From Alkalicoccus halolimnae (GTDB lineage Bacteria > Bacillota > Bacilli > Bacillales > Salisediminibacteriaceae): a stretch of 64,000 bases of DNA. A program made the position numbers and the translations under genes. The stretch lies in contig NZ_CP144914.1 in NCBI RefSeq assembly GCF_008014775.2, positions 558,001 through 622,000 of the forward strand, read 5' to 3'. Below the pieces are notes generated by a model. The model saw only the letters and a list, made by a program, of their open reading frames with translations, was not told the origin of the DNA and did no database searches. Positions 17,830-26,663 of this stretch are shown here, piece after piece (the stretch's first letter is position 1; the number at the start of each line of letters is the position of its first letter).

Positions 17830-17986
17830 ATCTTTTGGACCATTAATTTTCCATAGGTGTTTTTTAGGCTGATTCTGCAGCTTTTATGGGTTTTAAATGT
17901 GTATTATTAAGATAGGGGATTCATGGTAAATTACTATACGGTTCTTATCGTTAACGGAGCTGTGGAAATAATAAGGAGGGAAAAAC

Positions 17987-18748
17987 ATGCTCGGTTATTA
18001 CAATCAGCTTTCATCGGAAGTATACGATATGGATAAATATATCGGCCGTTCGTTTGGGGATGTGGAATTTTATGCAGACAGGCTCGCTTCCTGTGATGGG
18101 GAGGTTCTTGAACCGGGAACTGGTTCCGGACGGATTCTTATTCCGCTCCTGGAAAAGGGAAGAAAGGTCAGCGGCTTCGATCTTTCCGGAGAAATGTTAA
18201 CCATCTGCCGTCATAACTGCCGGAAAAGAGGGCTCAATCCAAAACTGTTCCAGGCAAAGATGGAGTCATTTTCAACCCCGGATAAATACGAAGCAATTAT
18301 CGTGCCCACGGGAACTTTCCTGCTGCTTTACAAAAGGAAAGAGTCCCTACAGGCTTTAAAAAACTTTTATCAGCACCTGTCGGACGGGGGACGTCTTATC
18401 CTGGATATATTTCTGCAGACTGATACAGCAATTGGTAAAGTTTCAACAAGAACGTGGGAAACTAAAGACGGTGACTTGATTACGCTGGAAAGTAAAATAG
18501 TCGAAGTTGATTATATTAACCAGCATACGATAACTCATAACCGGTATGAAAAATGGAGAAACGGAAAACTAATACAATCAGAGCTGGAGCGGTTTCCTGT
18601 CCGCTGGTACGGGGTGGAAGAGTTCAAAATGACTCTCGAACATGCTGGATATGAAGACATTACGATATCTGCTGATTACAAGTTCGGAGAATATCCAACG
18701 GATGCAGGCCAGATCATTACGTTTGAAGCATTTGCTAATAAGAAGTAA
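17987..18748 (+). CDS. Class I SAM-dependent methyltransferase
   Basis: This 253-residue protein has SAM-binding motif I EVLEPGTGSGRILIPLLEKG (about residue 41-60), an acidic loop after strand 2 (VSGFDLSGEML) and a later VPTGTFLLLY strand. A C-terminal half-barrel of beta strands follows, as in the Methyltransf_25/11 group. GGAGGG precedes the ATG. The substrate cannot be told; the protein looks cytoplasmic and monocistronic. Confidence 0.85.
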   Translation: MLGYYNQLSSEVYDMDKYIGRSFGDVEFYADRLASCDGEVLEPGTGSGRILIPLLEKGRKVSGFDLSGEMLTICRHNCRKRGLNPKLFQAKMESFSTPDKYEAIIVPTGTFLLLYKRKESLQALKNFYQHLSDGGRLILDIFLQTDTAIGKVSTRTWETKDGDLITLESKIVEVDYINQHTITHNRYEKWRNGKLIQSELERFPVRWYGVEEFKMTLEHAGYEDITISADYKFGEYPTDAGQIITFEAFANKK

Positions 18749-18849
18749 CCATTGGCGGTTGTCAAAGCAGGAAACAAACCTGTAGTATCATGATGTTTTT
18801 ATGGAAGCAGGGATTTTAAGAACCGGAGGACCAGAAGGGAGGAAGAAAA

Positions 18850-18918
18850 ATGATAAGACAAATAATATTCTATCTGCTCGTTTTTGGTATTGTTGTTGCT
18901 TTGTTTCAACTGTTATAA
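18850..18918 (+). CDS. 22-residue single-helix membrane peptide
   Basis: The frame encodes MIRQIIFYLLVFGIVVALFQ plus two leucines: a short positively charged start and one hydrophobic helix. GGGAGGAAG lies a few bases before the ATG, which is why I call it. It resembles small membrane peptides of Bacillus in size and layout only. Alternatively it is a chance frame. Confidence 0.4.
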   Translation: MIRQIIFYLLVFGIVVALFQLL

Positions 18919-19035
18919 AGAAGTGCTGCTGGTGCTCCCGGCAGGCCTTGGAAAGCATTATCCGGTGAAGTGAACACTAATATTGATTTTATACATATAT
19001 CTCTGAAGAAAAATTGAGGTGAAGGAGGCAGCTGA

Positions 19036-19391
19036 TATGCACTATATTGGATTTCGAAAAAGGTTCGCAGCTTTTATCATCGATGCTTTGCTTATTGTTC
19101 CGCCTTTTGCTGTGGCCGCTTGTATTAGTTCCGGCACTTTATTCTGGAAGCATGATCCGCCGTTTATATCTCCTGACTGGTCACGATCACAATCTCCTTA
19201 TTCTTTATTATTTTCCTTCTGACGCGTATACAGGGAATGCCGGGGAAATACTGACTGAGTAAGAAAATCGTTACCCGGGAAGGGGGCAGCATTTCAATCC
19301 TTCAGGCAATCGAAAGATTTTTGCGGGAATACTGTCTTATGTGTTTTTTATTGGATATTTTGACAGGCGTGTGAAAGCAGAGCGTGCATGA
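19036..19391 (+). pseudogene. Decayed RDD-family membrane protein gene
   Basis: From the ATG at 19036 the frame reads MHYIGFRKRFAAFIIDALL, the start of an RDD-domain protein, then loses frame near 19200. A C-terminal RDD-like remnant (KIFAGILSYVFFIGYF, then VKAERA and stop) appears in another frame around 19310-19391. The middle is missing or scrambled. GTGAAGGAGG before the ATG shows it was once expressed. Confidence 0.55.
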
Positions 19392-19432
19392 AGCAGCGAA
19401 AAATGATTGATATAAACAGAAGGAATTTAAGC

Positions 19433-19475
19433 AGAGGCAGTTTCAACCGTATTCACGGTCGGAACTGCCTCTTTT
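19433..19475. terminator. Bidirectional terminator hairpin
   Basis: AGAGGCAGTTTC and GGAACTGCCTCT pair around a loop containing ACCGT/ACGGT; TTTTG follows on the plus strand. It lies between the RDD remnant and the end of tyrS. Confidence 0.65.
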
Positions 19476-19501
19476 GAAGGTGTTATTTAAAACCTACTCT
19501 C

Positions 19502-20716
19502 TTATTTTTTGAAGCGGATGAAGCGTTTTTTCCCGATCTGCAGTACATCTCTGTCAGCAAGCACGGTATCCAAATGATCGACGGTGACTTTCTCTTCGTT
19601 GAGCGATACACCGTTCTGTTTGATGAGCCGGAGAAATTCGCTTTTGCTTTTTACAAACTGATCAGCTGTAAGCTGGGGAATGGCGTCTTCCAGTTTGTCC
19701 TTATCGATATCCAGAAGCATTACAGGGATATTTTCCGGGATTTTCCGCTTTTGAAAAGCAATTTTAAAGTAGTCTTCCGCTGCAGCTGCCGCATCGGTCC
19801 CGTGGTAAAGAAAAGTAATAATCCTTGCCAGCTCCAGCTTAATGTCCCGTGGATTTTCATGCTGTTCAAGCCTCGTCCTGATTTTTTGAATTTCCATTGG
19901 GTGTTCATCTGTGGCGAGTTCAAAGTATTTGATAATTAAACTGTCCGGTACTTCCATAACTTTTTTGAACATCGTTTCCGGTGCTTCGTTTACTCCGATG
20001 TAGTTGCCAAGACTTTTGCTCATTTTTTCTTTGCCGTCAAGACCTTCGAGCAGCGGCATGAATACGGCAATCTGTTTTTCCATCCCGAAATGGTGCTGCA
20101 GTGGACGGCCCATCAGTACATTGAACGTCTGGTCTGTTCCGCCGAGTTCGATATCTGCTTTCAGTTCGACCGAATCGTACGCCTGCATCAGCGGGTAGAA
20201 AAACTCGTGAAGACCGATCGGGGTCTGTTCCCGGTAACGCTTCTGAAAATCATCCCGCTCGAGGATCCGTGCGACGGACGTGGAAGCTGCGAGCTTGAGC
20301 ACATCTTCAAATGTCAGCTTTGAAAGCCATTCGCTGTTGAAGCGGACCGTTGTTTTTGCTTCGTCCAGCACCTTAAAAATCTGATCGCGGTACGTCTGCG
20401 CATTTTCTCGTACAGCTTCATCACTTAAAGCCGTACGTCCCTTCGATTTTCCTGAAGGATCCCCGATTCGCCCGGTAAAATCCCCGATTAAAATAACCGC
20501 TTCGTGTCCGAGATCCTGCATCTGTTTGATCTTCCTCAGCACAACGGCGTGTCCCAGATGAATATCTGGAGCGGAAGGGTCGAGTCCAAGCTTGATTGTC
20601 AGCGGTTTCTGTTCCTGAAAGGACCGCTCCAGTTTACTGAGCAGTTCCTTTTCATCAATGATTGTGTCCGCGCCCTTGTTAATGATCTCCAACTGCTCGG
20701 AAGGTTTTAAAAACAT
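19502..20716 (-). CDS. tyrS: Tyrosyl-tRNA synthetase (TyrZ-type)
   Basis: This 404-residue class I synthetase charges tRNA-Tyr. The HIGH-type motif is HLGH (53-56) in SAPDIHLGHAVVLRK, the KMSKS motif is intact at 231-235, and a C-terminal S4-like RNA-binding segment is present (KFVRLIKQNGVSLNE-type region). Length and the DIHLGH context match the TyrZ branch rather than classical Bacillus TyrS. I start at 20716 because AAGGAG lies nine bases before it; the earlier ATG directly abuts AAGGAG. The gene is preceded by a T-box leader and a strong promoter, so expression rises when tRNA-Tyr is uncharged. Confidence 0.94.
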   Translation of the reverse strand: MFLKPSEQLEIINKGADTIIDEKELLSKLERSFQEQKPLTIKLGLDPSAPDIHLGHAVVLRKIKQMQDLGHEAVILIGDFTGRIGDPSGKSKGRTALSDEAVRENAQTYRDQIFKVLDEAKTTVRFNSEWLSKLTFEDVLKLAASTSVARILERDDFQKRYREQTPIGLHEFFYPLMQAYDSVELKADIELGGTDQTFNVLMGRPLQHHFGMEKQIAVFMPLLEGLDGKEKMSKSLGNYIGVNEAPETMFKKVMEVPDSLIIKYFELATDEHPMEIQKIRTRLEQHENPRDIKLELARIITFLYHGTDAAAAAEDYFKIAFQKRKIPENIPVMLLDIDKDKLEDAIPQLTADQFVKSKSEFLRLIKQNGVSLNEEKVTVDHLDTVLADRDVLQIGKKRFIRFKK

Positions 20717-20782
20717 ATTAAACATCTCCTTGTAATATTAAATAAATTAATATTGCAAGTTCTATAAGAGAAAAACAAAAAA

Positions 20783-20809
20783 CGCCCCTCAGGGATTTCC
20801 TGAAGGACG
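20783..20809 (-). terminator. Intrinsic terminator inside the T-box leader
   Basis: On the minus strand CGTCCTTCAGG pairs with CCCTGAGGGGCG and is followed by TTTTTTGTTTTTC. It is the regulated terminator that competes with the antiterminator containing the T-box sequence. Confidence 0.85.
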
Positions 20810-21090
20810 TGTTTTTTCACGTGTTACCACCTTTTTTCGAGAACTGCTCGCGCAGATCTCCTCTGAAAGTACAGCCGCAGCGATACTTCTGCATGGATGA
20901 CGGATGCAAACCCGGTGCAGCCTACTGTCAGTTCGGTACACAGCTCCAAGATGTATTCACCTTAACTCCACATGCGCCTCTCATCACCCGGCTGCTTTCT
21001 GTCTGTTTCTGTTAAAGCTACTCGTTCTTATCATTGCTTTTGTCTCTTATACTCCGAAATGTAGAAACAAATCTTCGTTATGCAGATATT
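20783..21090 (-). ncRNA. T-box riboswitch (tyrosine)
   Basis: On the minus strand the conserved T-box sequence AGGTGGTAACACGTG is at 20832-20818, preceded by a stem-rich leader and followed by the terminator hairpin. In the stem I region GTGAATACATC (around 20960-20950) offers a UAC tyrosine specifier at 20955-20953, which matches the downstream synthetase. Uncharged tRNA-Tyr should stabilise the antiterminator. Confidence 0.88.
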
Positions 21091-21097
21091 GTTTTCT

Positions 21098-21125
21098 ATT
21101 ATAACCGAGAGAAAATGATTGTCAA
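21098..21125 (-). promoter_or_regulatory. SigA promoter of the T-box/tyrS unit
   Basis: On the minus strand TTGACA and a perfect TATAAT are spaced by 16 bases, about 10 bases before the expected leader start. Confidence 0.8.
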
Positions 21126-21289
21126 TACAAGTCTTAAAGAGAATCTTTTCGGGACATCTGCCGCTGGTTTTTGTTACAGGAAACTGTGGGGAGGATCAAG
21201 AGCATTGTTCTTCTGCGGCATCGTTTTTCAGTTGTTCAAGAGGCCCCGTCAATAGCATGCACTGACTGCTTGAAGCAAAATAAGTGCAG

Positions 21290-21490
21290 CTGTCTCTCCA
21301 CTGAAGCGGGGGACACCGGTTCTTGATAAAATGAAAGAATCAGGTTCTTCAAAACGAAGCGGAAACATGCCCGGGGAAGAAGGAGAGTGGAAAATCCCGC
21401 AGAGGCGGAAGCGCACCCGGAAATCTTCTCCACGGGAGGCCGAAGCTAAGTTTTCTGCATTTATCAACAATAGACTTTTAACACAGCTTT
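21290..21490 (+). repeat. Mosaic intergenic repeat, right-half copy
   Basis: GAAGCGGAAACATGCCCGGG, GGAAAATCCCGCAG, AAGCTAAGTTTTCTGC and TAGACTTTTAACACAGCTT match the right half of the 11799 element and, inverted, the left part of the 7689 copy. The left end is not clear. Confidence 0.55.
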
Positions 21491-21572
21491 TACATAGATG
21501 ACATAATTAAGAGGAGACCGGGTCATACAGAAAAGGTGGAAGAAGAGAATAATATGAAGGAATTTACAACAC

Positions 21573-21602
21573 GAAAAAGGTTCTCTAAACGTAAAGAGAA
21601 CC
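21573..21602 (-). terminator. Terminator after the 156-residue membrane protein gene
   Basis: GGTTCTCTTTACGTTTAGAGAACC-type hairpin (arms GGTTCTCT/AGAGAACC) followed on the minus strand by TTTTTCG. Confidence 0.65.
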
Positions 21603-21662
21603 AATGTGGATATTTTTTATTAAGGTAAGGACTCTCTTTAAGGAAGCAGACCATAGATGAAG

Positions 21663-22133
21663 TCAGCCTTCTTCTGCTGCGTAGCTTTTCAGTTGTTCGA
21701 GGGAGCCGGCAATATTATCTGCTGACTGCACATAAAAATACGCGAGAAGAAGCATAATAAGAACGAGTGCGGCTGCCGCCAAACGAAACAGGATGACACC
21801 GTCCACGTCAAACCACGATGTCCGGCAGATGGATTTTCTCTTGATAAATAGAAGTGCAATCATCTGAAAAACCATTGCGCTCTGCATGAGAAGATTCTGC
21901 TGGGTATGTATTTCGTTCGACAGAAGCATGGCGCCAAGTTCTACTGTCGAGTTTTCCTGATCGATACGAAACGTTTCAGGCGAACGGTTTATCCCCTGGT
22001 AGACTTCATAACTGCCTTCACTTGATTCGTAGGAATAGCCGCCCGGAAAAATTTCCTGCTGGTGATAAGCAGCGAGGATAATCGTAATAGGCAGGATAAA
22101 AACGACGATGACGATGGCTGCTAATTTTTTCAA
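21663..22133 (-). CDS. Membrane protein of unknown function (TTG start)
   Basis: This 156-residue protein has an N-terminal helix (IVIVVFILPITIILAAY), an extracytoplasmic segment of about 60 residues rich in Glu and Ser, and two further hydrophobic stretches at about 85-100 and 115-135. The start is TTG at 22133, six bases after AAGGAGG. It lies 43 bases downstream of another small membrane protein gene on the same strand, so the two probably share a transcript. I do not recognise the family. Confidence 0.65.
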   Translation of the reverse strand: MKKLAAIVIVVFILPITIILAAYHQQEIFPGGYSYESSEGSYEVYQGINRSPETFRIDQENSTVELGAMLLSNEIHTQQNLLMQSAMVFQMIALLFIKRKSICRTSWFDVDGVILFRLAAAALVLIMLLLAYFYVQSADNIAGSLEQLKSYAAEEG

Positions 22134-22176
22134 AGTAAACCTCCTTTTAATCCTGCAGCTTGTGCATGGAGTGTTT

Positions 22177-22470
22177 TCACCGGGAAACTGCTTTCCTCCT
22201 GTATGTCCAAATATAAAACAGAATTAACATCCAGGCTGAAGTCAGCATGAAGCAGGGAGGATTTTCTAAATAAAGAATTGAAAATAAAGTAATGAAGGTA
22301 AGGATGATTCCTGCTGGTATAACGACGCTGAGCTCTTTGTTTACGTCGAACCGCTTATTCAACAGGAAATATATGAGCAGAAAAGGCCATCCGCCAAGAA
22401 AAAAGCCCGAAAGCAGCAGAGCAGAGTAACTGCTTCCGGCAAACTCCAGCAGCGGGTCTACATTTATCAT
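22177..22470 (-). CDS. Small three-helix membrane protein
   Basis: The 97-residue protein has three hydrophobic helices (about 14-34, 45-65 and 72-90) and a basic C-terminus. GAGGAGG lies upstream of the ATG. It precedes the 156-residue membrane protein gene and probably forms an operon with it. No family is recognised. Confidence 0.65.
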   Translation of the reverse strand: MINVDPLLEFAGSSYSALLLSGFFLGGWPFLLIYFLLNKRFDVNKELSVVIPAGIILTFITLFSILYLENPPCFMLTSAWMLILFYIWTYRRKAVSR

Positions 22471-22648
22471 TCCTCAGGCACCTCCTCAAAAATTCCCTTT
22501 AAAATGCTATGTATTTAATATCGATCCCTCCCCGGATGATATTGGTTCATGTATGATAGAGTGCATTTTCAGACTCTGCTGCATCCCGGCAAAGCAACAT
22601 GAAGGTATTTTTGCCGAGTCACATTCTTTCCCGTCTGCTGATTCATGA

Positions 22649-23296
22649 CTACCAGACAACAGGCAAATCCTCGAAAATCTCTTCCGGATCGAGCGGCGCG
22701 AACCAGTCGTCCGAAACAGAAAACTGTACTTCCGTACCTTTATAAAGAAAATGAATGTCCCACTCGCCGGACGTGTAAAATTCAACGTCGCCGGTTTCCT
22801 CGTGATAATGGGCACTCGTATGAATCTCCTCCCATTTAAATCCAGGCATACCGGCTGAAAAGGCTCCGAGCTGGTCCATACCGATCGTATCGGGAGCAAT
22901 TTCTTCCGCTCCCTGCTCGAGTTCATAGCTGAAAGAAACGACGCGGTTAAAATCAGCGTATTCTCCGGAAGGCACGCCTTCTAAAGAAACTGAATGTGTG
23001 CCGCCCGTACCCGGGTCGTCCACCGGCTCTTCCAGCTCCGGCGTAAAGGCTACGTCACTGTCCCCTTCCTCCGTGCCGTCTTCAAGTGACCCACTTATGT
23101 ATTGAAAAAGTGTTTCCGCTCCTTCTTCATCGAGCTCTGCCATCTCACCGCTTTCTTTATTCGTCTCCTCCTGTACGTGTACGTTGAGACCGTATTCCAT
23201 GCCGAGCTCTTCGATTTCTTCTGCTGGATCTTCCCCGCATCCGGCGAGGATAAAAGCTTTACCGCTTAATGTTAACGCTGTGTATTTGATGTTGAT
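22649..23296 (-). CDS. Lipoprotein of unknown function with an apparent ATC start
   Basis: The 215-residue frame begins INIKYTALTLSG and reaches a lipobox ILAGC, then a very acidic mature part with FNRVVSFSYELEQGAEEI and repeated aromatic segments (GEWDIHFLY). The first standard start is an ATG at 23200, but that would leave out the signal peptide, which is clearly coded upstream. The codon ATC at 23296-23294 lies six bases after GGAGGG and ATT lies two codons before it; no ATG, GTG or TTG fits. Either initiation is non-canonical or the start codon has been mutated. The mature protein would be attached outside the membrane by Cys20. Confidence 0.68.
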   Translation of the reverse strand: MNIKYTALTLSGKAFILAGCGEDPAEEIEELGMEYGLNVHVQEETNKESGEMAELDEEGAETLFQYISGSLEDGTEEGDSDVAFTPELEEPVDDPGTGGTHSVSLEGVPSGEYADFNRVVSFSYELEQGAEEIAPDTIGMDQLGAFSAGMPGFKWEEIHTSAHYHEETGDVEFYTSGEWDIHFLYKGTEVQFSVSDDWFAPLDPEEIFEDLPVVW

Positions 23297-23515
23297 GGAA
23301 ATCCCTCCTCAGATGTTCCTGTTTTTTGAACGGCGCAGTTTTTCTGGACGTGTTAAACTACCGTGAATTATACGCAGGAAAGCAGCTTATTTCAATTAAT
23401 TGGCAGTATATTATGCCGTTAGGATTATGAAATAGGAAAGCAGGGAACAATTTAGGTGAAGTGCTGCAGTGAAGAAAAGCAGGTGAGACTATAATGAAAA
23501 GAAAGGGATCTGGTC

Positions 23516-23833
23516 ATGACGGTTGATTTTTCTTACTTTATTATGAATCTCGTGATTATCTCTATTGTGTTAATTACTTTCGCCGTACTGTTCCGTAATA
23601 AAAAGAAAAAGGATAAAGGGTGGGTGTTTAATTACTTTAAGCTGAGCTACAGAAGAAAACTGATCCGGACATGGGTAAGCCTGCCTTTTTCGGTAGCCGC
23701 CATCCTCCTGCTCTATTTTATTAATGACTGGGCCATGCAGATTTATATCCTGCTTGGAGTCCTTCTTATGGGAAATTTTATTATCCAGCTTATTTATAAC
23801 TACGTGAGGTGGAATAGAGAAGAACGGGAATAA
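23516..23833 (+). CDS. Small membrane protein, function unknown
   Basis: The 105-residue protein has hydrophobic helices at about 5-25, 55-75 and 78-98, separated by basic loops (RNKKKKDKG, YRRKLIRT). AAAGGGATC precedes the ATG. A ten-codon frame beginning at 23495 overlaps the start and could be a leader peptide. No family is recognised. Confidence 0.65.
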   Translation: MTVDFSYFIMNLVIISIVLITFAVLFRNKKKKDKGWVFNYFKLSYRRKLIRTWVSLPFSVAAILLLYFINDWAMQIYILLGVLLMGNFIIQLIYNYVRWNREERE

Positions 23834-23884
23834 CCCTGGAAATGAAAGACTGATTATATTTTCATTCAAGCCGGGTTTTTTAAT
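23831..23884 (+). terminator. Terminator after the 105-residue membrane protein gene
   Basis: AACCCTGG with CCGGGTT and AATGAAA with TTTCATT form a long interrupted stem, followed by TTTTTT. Confidence 0.65.
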
Positions 23885-24128
23885 TACAATATTTAAGTTG
23901 ACGATCTCCCTGTAAATCATAGAATCGTTGCGCTTCAGGGTTTCCATCGATTTAAAAATTTCCTGTGAAGCTCTGGCAGCGTTCATCATTAATAATGGCA
24001 GCAAATGTGATGTTGTTAAACTGCTCGAAAAAATATAGGTAAAGAAATAATGGAGGACGGAAACTCTCTTTTTTTATTGCTCTAACAGAATGTTGATTAT
24101 TAGTTCCGCCTGTATTTACATACTCCAA
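23885..24128. other. Short gene-free stretch, possible minus-strand coding remnant
   Basis: On the minus strand a frame from 24004 reads MLPLLMMNAARASQEIFKSM and then NDSMIYREIVNLNIVIKK, which looks protein-like for about 45 codons before running into the terminator of the convergent gene. There is no ribosome binding site, so it may be a gene fragment. Confidence 0.3.
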
Positions 24129-24168
24129 GAACCCTCGCCTCGCTATTTTTAGGCAGGTGAGGGTTTTT
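24129..24168 (+). terminator. Hairpin terminator
   Basis: ACCCTCGCCT pairs with AGGCAGGTGAGGGT and is followed by TTTTTG. No intact gene precedes it directly, consistent with loss of one in this stretch. Confidence 0.6.
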
Positions 24169-24324
24169 GATGGTTAAATTTTTTGGAGAAAATGGATTCA
24201 ATTAATTAACTAACTAACGTTTCAAAAACCTTGTGCTACACTTTTATTATCTTAAACATTATTTGCAGGATGGATTTTTAAACTGAACCAATTTATAAAT
24301 GAAATGAAAGGAGATACTTTTATT

Positions 24325-24642
24325 ATGGATTCCGTTTTGGGAATTGCAGATATTTTGCTGCCTGTTGCAATAGTGGGAGTGATTGCGGTGTTTGTAGTCG
24401 TTCGAATGATACAGAAAACGAATAAGGGTACCCTCGGTAAGAAAAAAACAAAAGAAGCTCAAAATGTACTGGATAGTTTAATACCACTTGGAATGATTTT
24501 CGGTGCAGCAGCTGCTGTATTTCTCGGCATATTTTTCCCGGCATCCCTGCTGTCTAACATTGGATTGGGGGCTGGAATAGGTTTGTTATGTGGATATTTC
24601 GCTTATGAAATTCACAGCAGAAAAGGGGGAAGTCATTCATAA
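24325..24642 (+). CDS. Small membrane protein, function unknown
   Basis: The 105-residue protein has three hydrophobic helices (about 5-27, 55-78 and 80-97), with a Lys-rich loop KTNKGTLGKKKTKEAQ between the first two. I use the ATG at 24325 because AAAGGAG precedes it by eleven bases; the ATG at 24304 lies before that site and has none of its own. Monocistronic and unrecognised. Confidence 0.65.
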   Translation: MDSVLGIADILLPVAIVGVIAVFVVVRMIQKTNKGTLGKKKTKEAQNVLDSLIPLGMIFGAAAAVFLGIFFPASLLSNIGLGAGIGLLCGYFAYEIHSRKGGSHS

Positions 24643-24679
24643 AGCAGAGGCTACTAAATAAAAATCATTCCTGCTCCAT

Positions 24680-25231
24680 CTATAGTTTTTTAATTTCTTC
24701 GACGAGTTCAGGAAGCCCGTTTAGAAAAAGGTGTTCATCGCTGTTGATCAGGCGGGGTTCTGCCGACGGAAGTTTTTGTTTGTACAGGTTAAGGTGGGAA
24801 GACGGCACGATTTCATCACCGCGGCTGTAGTAAAGGAAAATACGATTGATCGGAGGAAGTTTTGAAGCGAAATTTCCGGATAAAGTGAAATCTTCCGATA
24901 CCCAGCCGGTTTCCTTCCCCCAATATGGTGATGAAACGATAAACAACCCGGTAATAGAGGGAACAACCGTTTTCTCGGAAAGGTACTTTAAAAGAACCGA
25001 TCCTCCCAGCGAATGTCCGATGAGAATCACCTCACTGTCCAGTCCTGAAAAATCTTTTTCAAGCTTCTCCTTCCAACGGGAATACGCAGGATCTTCAGGC
25101 TCAGGCATGTCAGGAGATAAAAAGTGGTATTCCTCCCCAAGTGCATCTTTCAAGTATGCTGCAAGACCGGTGCTTCCCTCATGAAGACCCTGATTTCCTG
25201 CGCTATGAATAAACAGCACCTGTTTCGTCAT
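24680..25231 (-). CDS. RBBP9/YdeN family alpha/beta hydrolase
   Basis: This 183-residue serine hydrolase has the start VLFIHSAGNQG, the nucleophile elbow LIGHSLGGSV (Ser about residue 74), YYSRGDEIVP for the catalytic Asp and NSDEHLFLNG for the His. Size and order match the RBBP9/YdeN group of small cytoplasmic esterases without a lid. GGAGG lies before the ATG. Substrate unknown. Confidence 0.88.
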   Translation of the reverse strand: MTKQVLFIHSAGNQGLHEGSTGLAAYLKDALGEEYHFLSPDMPEPEDPAYSRWKEKLEKDFSGLDSEVILIGHSLGGSVLLKYLSEKTVVPSITGLFIVSSPYWGKETGWVSEDFTLSGNFASKLPPINRIFLYYSRGDEIVPSSHLNLYKQKLPSAEPRLINSDEHLFLNGLPELVEEIKKL

Positions 25232-25565
25232 TTAATATATTCCTCCTTTCATCATTTCTGTAAAATTCAGCTGATACATATAATTTCCTCTTCAGCAGTT
25301 CAATGAAACTTTGAGTAACATAAGAATGTAGCTAAAAAACGTCTTCCTGGTTTATAAGTTTCACCTAGTAAGTCAAAAAAAATCAGTTTTTAGTACGCTT
25401 TGTTAAAGTCTGTTGTTCTCACGCAAAAAAGGGGACTTGGCTCTCCGACTTACGATTACAAAAGGTAATTTCAATTAAAAAGCAGGTGGCCAGGATTAAA
25501 CGATAGAAATTTTAAGGGTCAAATTAGCTTTTTTGTCGGATATAACTTATTTTCACCAAACGCGT

Positions 25566-25910
25566 GCGTAAGAGCGCGGAACTTTAACAGAGACATTTAT
25601 GCAAAAGTCTTGCATCATGAGGCATGAAAATGGACTTCTATAGAAAGGGAACTTTCCCTCTATCCAGACGGAAGGATGTTCAAAAGAGGATCACCTTTAT
25701 GAGACGGCAGCTCCTGCTCTGTCTTTATTACCGTAAGCTGGAGTGGACATGGGGCGACTCCGGGGCGATCAAGGACGAGCCGAAGATCCATCCCGCACGA
25801 CCGCAGGGAGGACGGGATTAGCTGAGGCTGTCCCGCCCGGAAAGCGTCCCCATGGAAACGAAAGCGCCCATTTATCACTTATCAACTTTATTTTCAAGAC
25901 AGCCTTTTAG
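25566..25910 (+). repeat. Mosaic intergenic repeat, long copy
   Basis: From GGAACTTTAACAGAGAC to TATTTTCAAGACAGCC this copy aligns over about 340 bases with the inverted copy at 34365-34665, including TGCATCATGAGGCATGAAAA, GGGGCGATCAAGGACGAGCC, GGGATTAGCTGAGGCTGTCC and CCCGCCCGGAAAGCGTCC. No frame is conserved between copies. Confidence 0.75.
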
Positions 25911-26584
25911 AAAGTAAAAGACAGATACATTAGAAACGATGAACTCCTTGGGCTGTAAGCATTCCATTGTTTCAGAGCTTTCCTGTTGGTCGAACCGGCT
26001 TCTCCACACATTCTTCTAAAACTTTTTAATGAAGCTCATAACTAACATGAACTTTTACGCGACTTATAACAGACTTTCTCTTTTTAGAAAGAGGAATTGA
26101 AATTTATGTTTGAAATTATAGAAGCAATGAACCGCAGGACTTCCATTGTTTCAGATATTATATTTTTGGGGTGATGCTTTTCCTATTTTTTCCGGTGCCA
26201 TTGGAGAATGGCATACGTTTATATAGTAAAGATATTTTCTGCAGAAAAACGTCTTCTTCTTTTTTGTGAAAAGCATGGTTAACAGTCGCCCCAAGATTTT
26301 TCGGTTTTTCAATCATTATAAAAAGATATAATTACTTTATACGGAATTTATAATCACAATAAAAAATCTCTCACAGGGGAATACGTCATTAACAACCGAT
26401 TATTGGTCATCAGGAAACATGTTAAAAAGCGTAGAGTGCATGCATGCCAGTCGTTCCATGATTTTTTCATTTTTTCATAAAAAAGTTATAGAAAAAGTAT
26501 CGTGAAGCTTTAAAAATAATTTTACAAGTTACAATGTCGAACGTTAATCAAGCATGCAAAAAAGGAATTCGTTTCCAAATGAAA

Positions 26585-26613
26585 TTGTCTCTATGATATG
26601 CTTAGAGTATCTA
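26585..26613 (+). promoter_or_regulatory. Probable SigA promoter of the MFS gene
   Basis: TTGTCT and TATCTA are separated by 17 bases, about 50 bases before the start codon. Confidence 0.4.
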
Positions 26614-26663
26614 AGAATTAAACGGAATACATATGATAGTCCTTCGGAAAAGGGGCATGCGGA

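Larger units (their letters stand above)
25232..26663. other. 1.4-kb gene-free region with repeat material
   Basis: The region holds an inverted repeat end at 25397 (GCTTTGTTAAAGTCTGTTG), the mosaic repeat described separately, and about 700 bases of AT-rich DNA (25930-26580) without a frame or structure that I can support. A promoter precedes the MFS gene. Confidence 0.5.

Noticed and set aside
22507..22926. Minus-strand frame overlapping the lipoprotein gene
   Set aside because: It lies in another frame of the lipoprotein gene and has no start signals.
25660..25878. Frames of 60-72 codons within the long repeat copy
   Set aside because: The same region in the 34365 copy has different frames with stops, so coding is not conserved.
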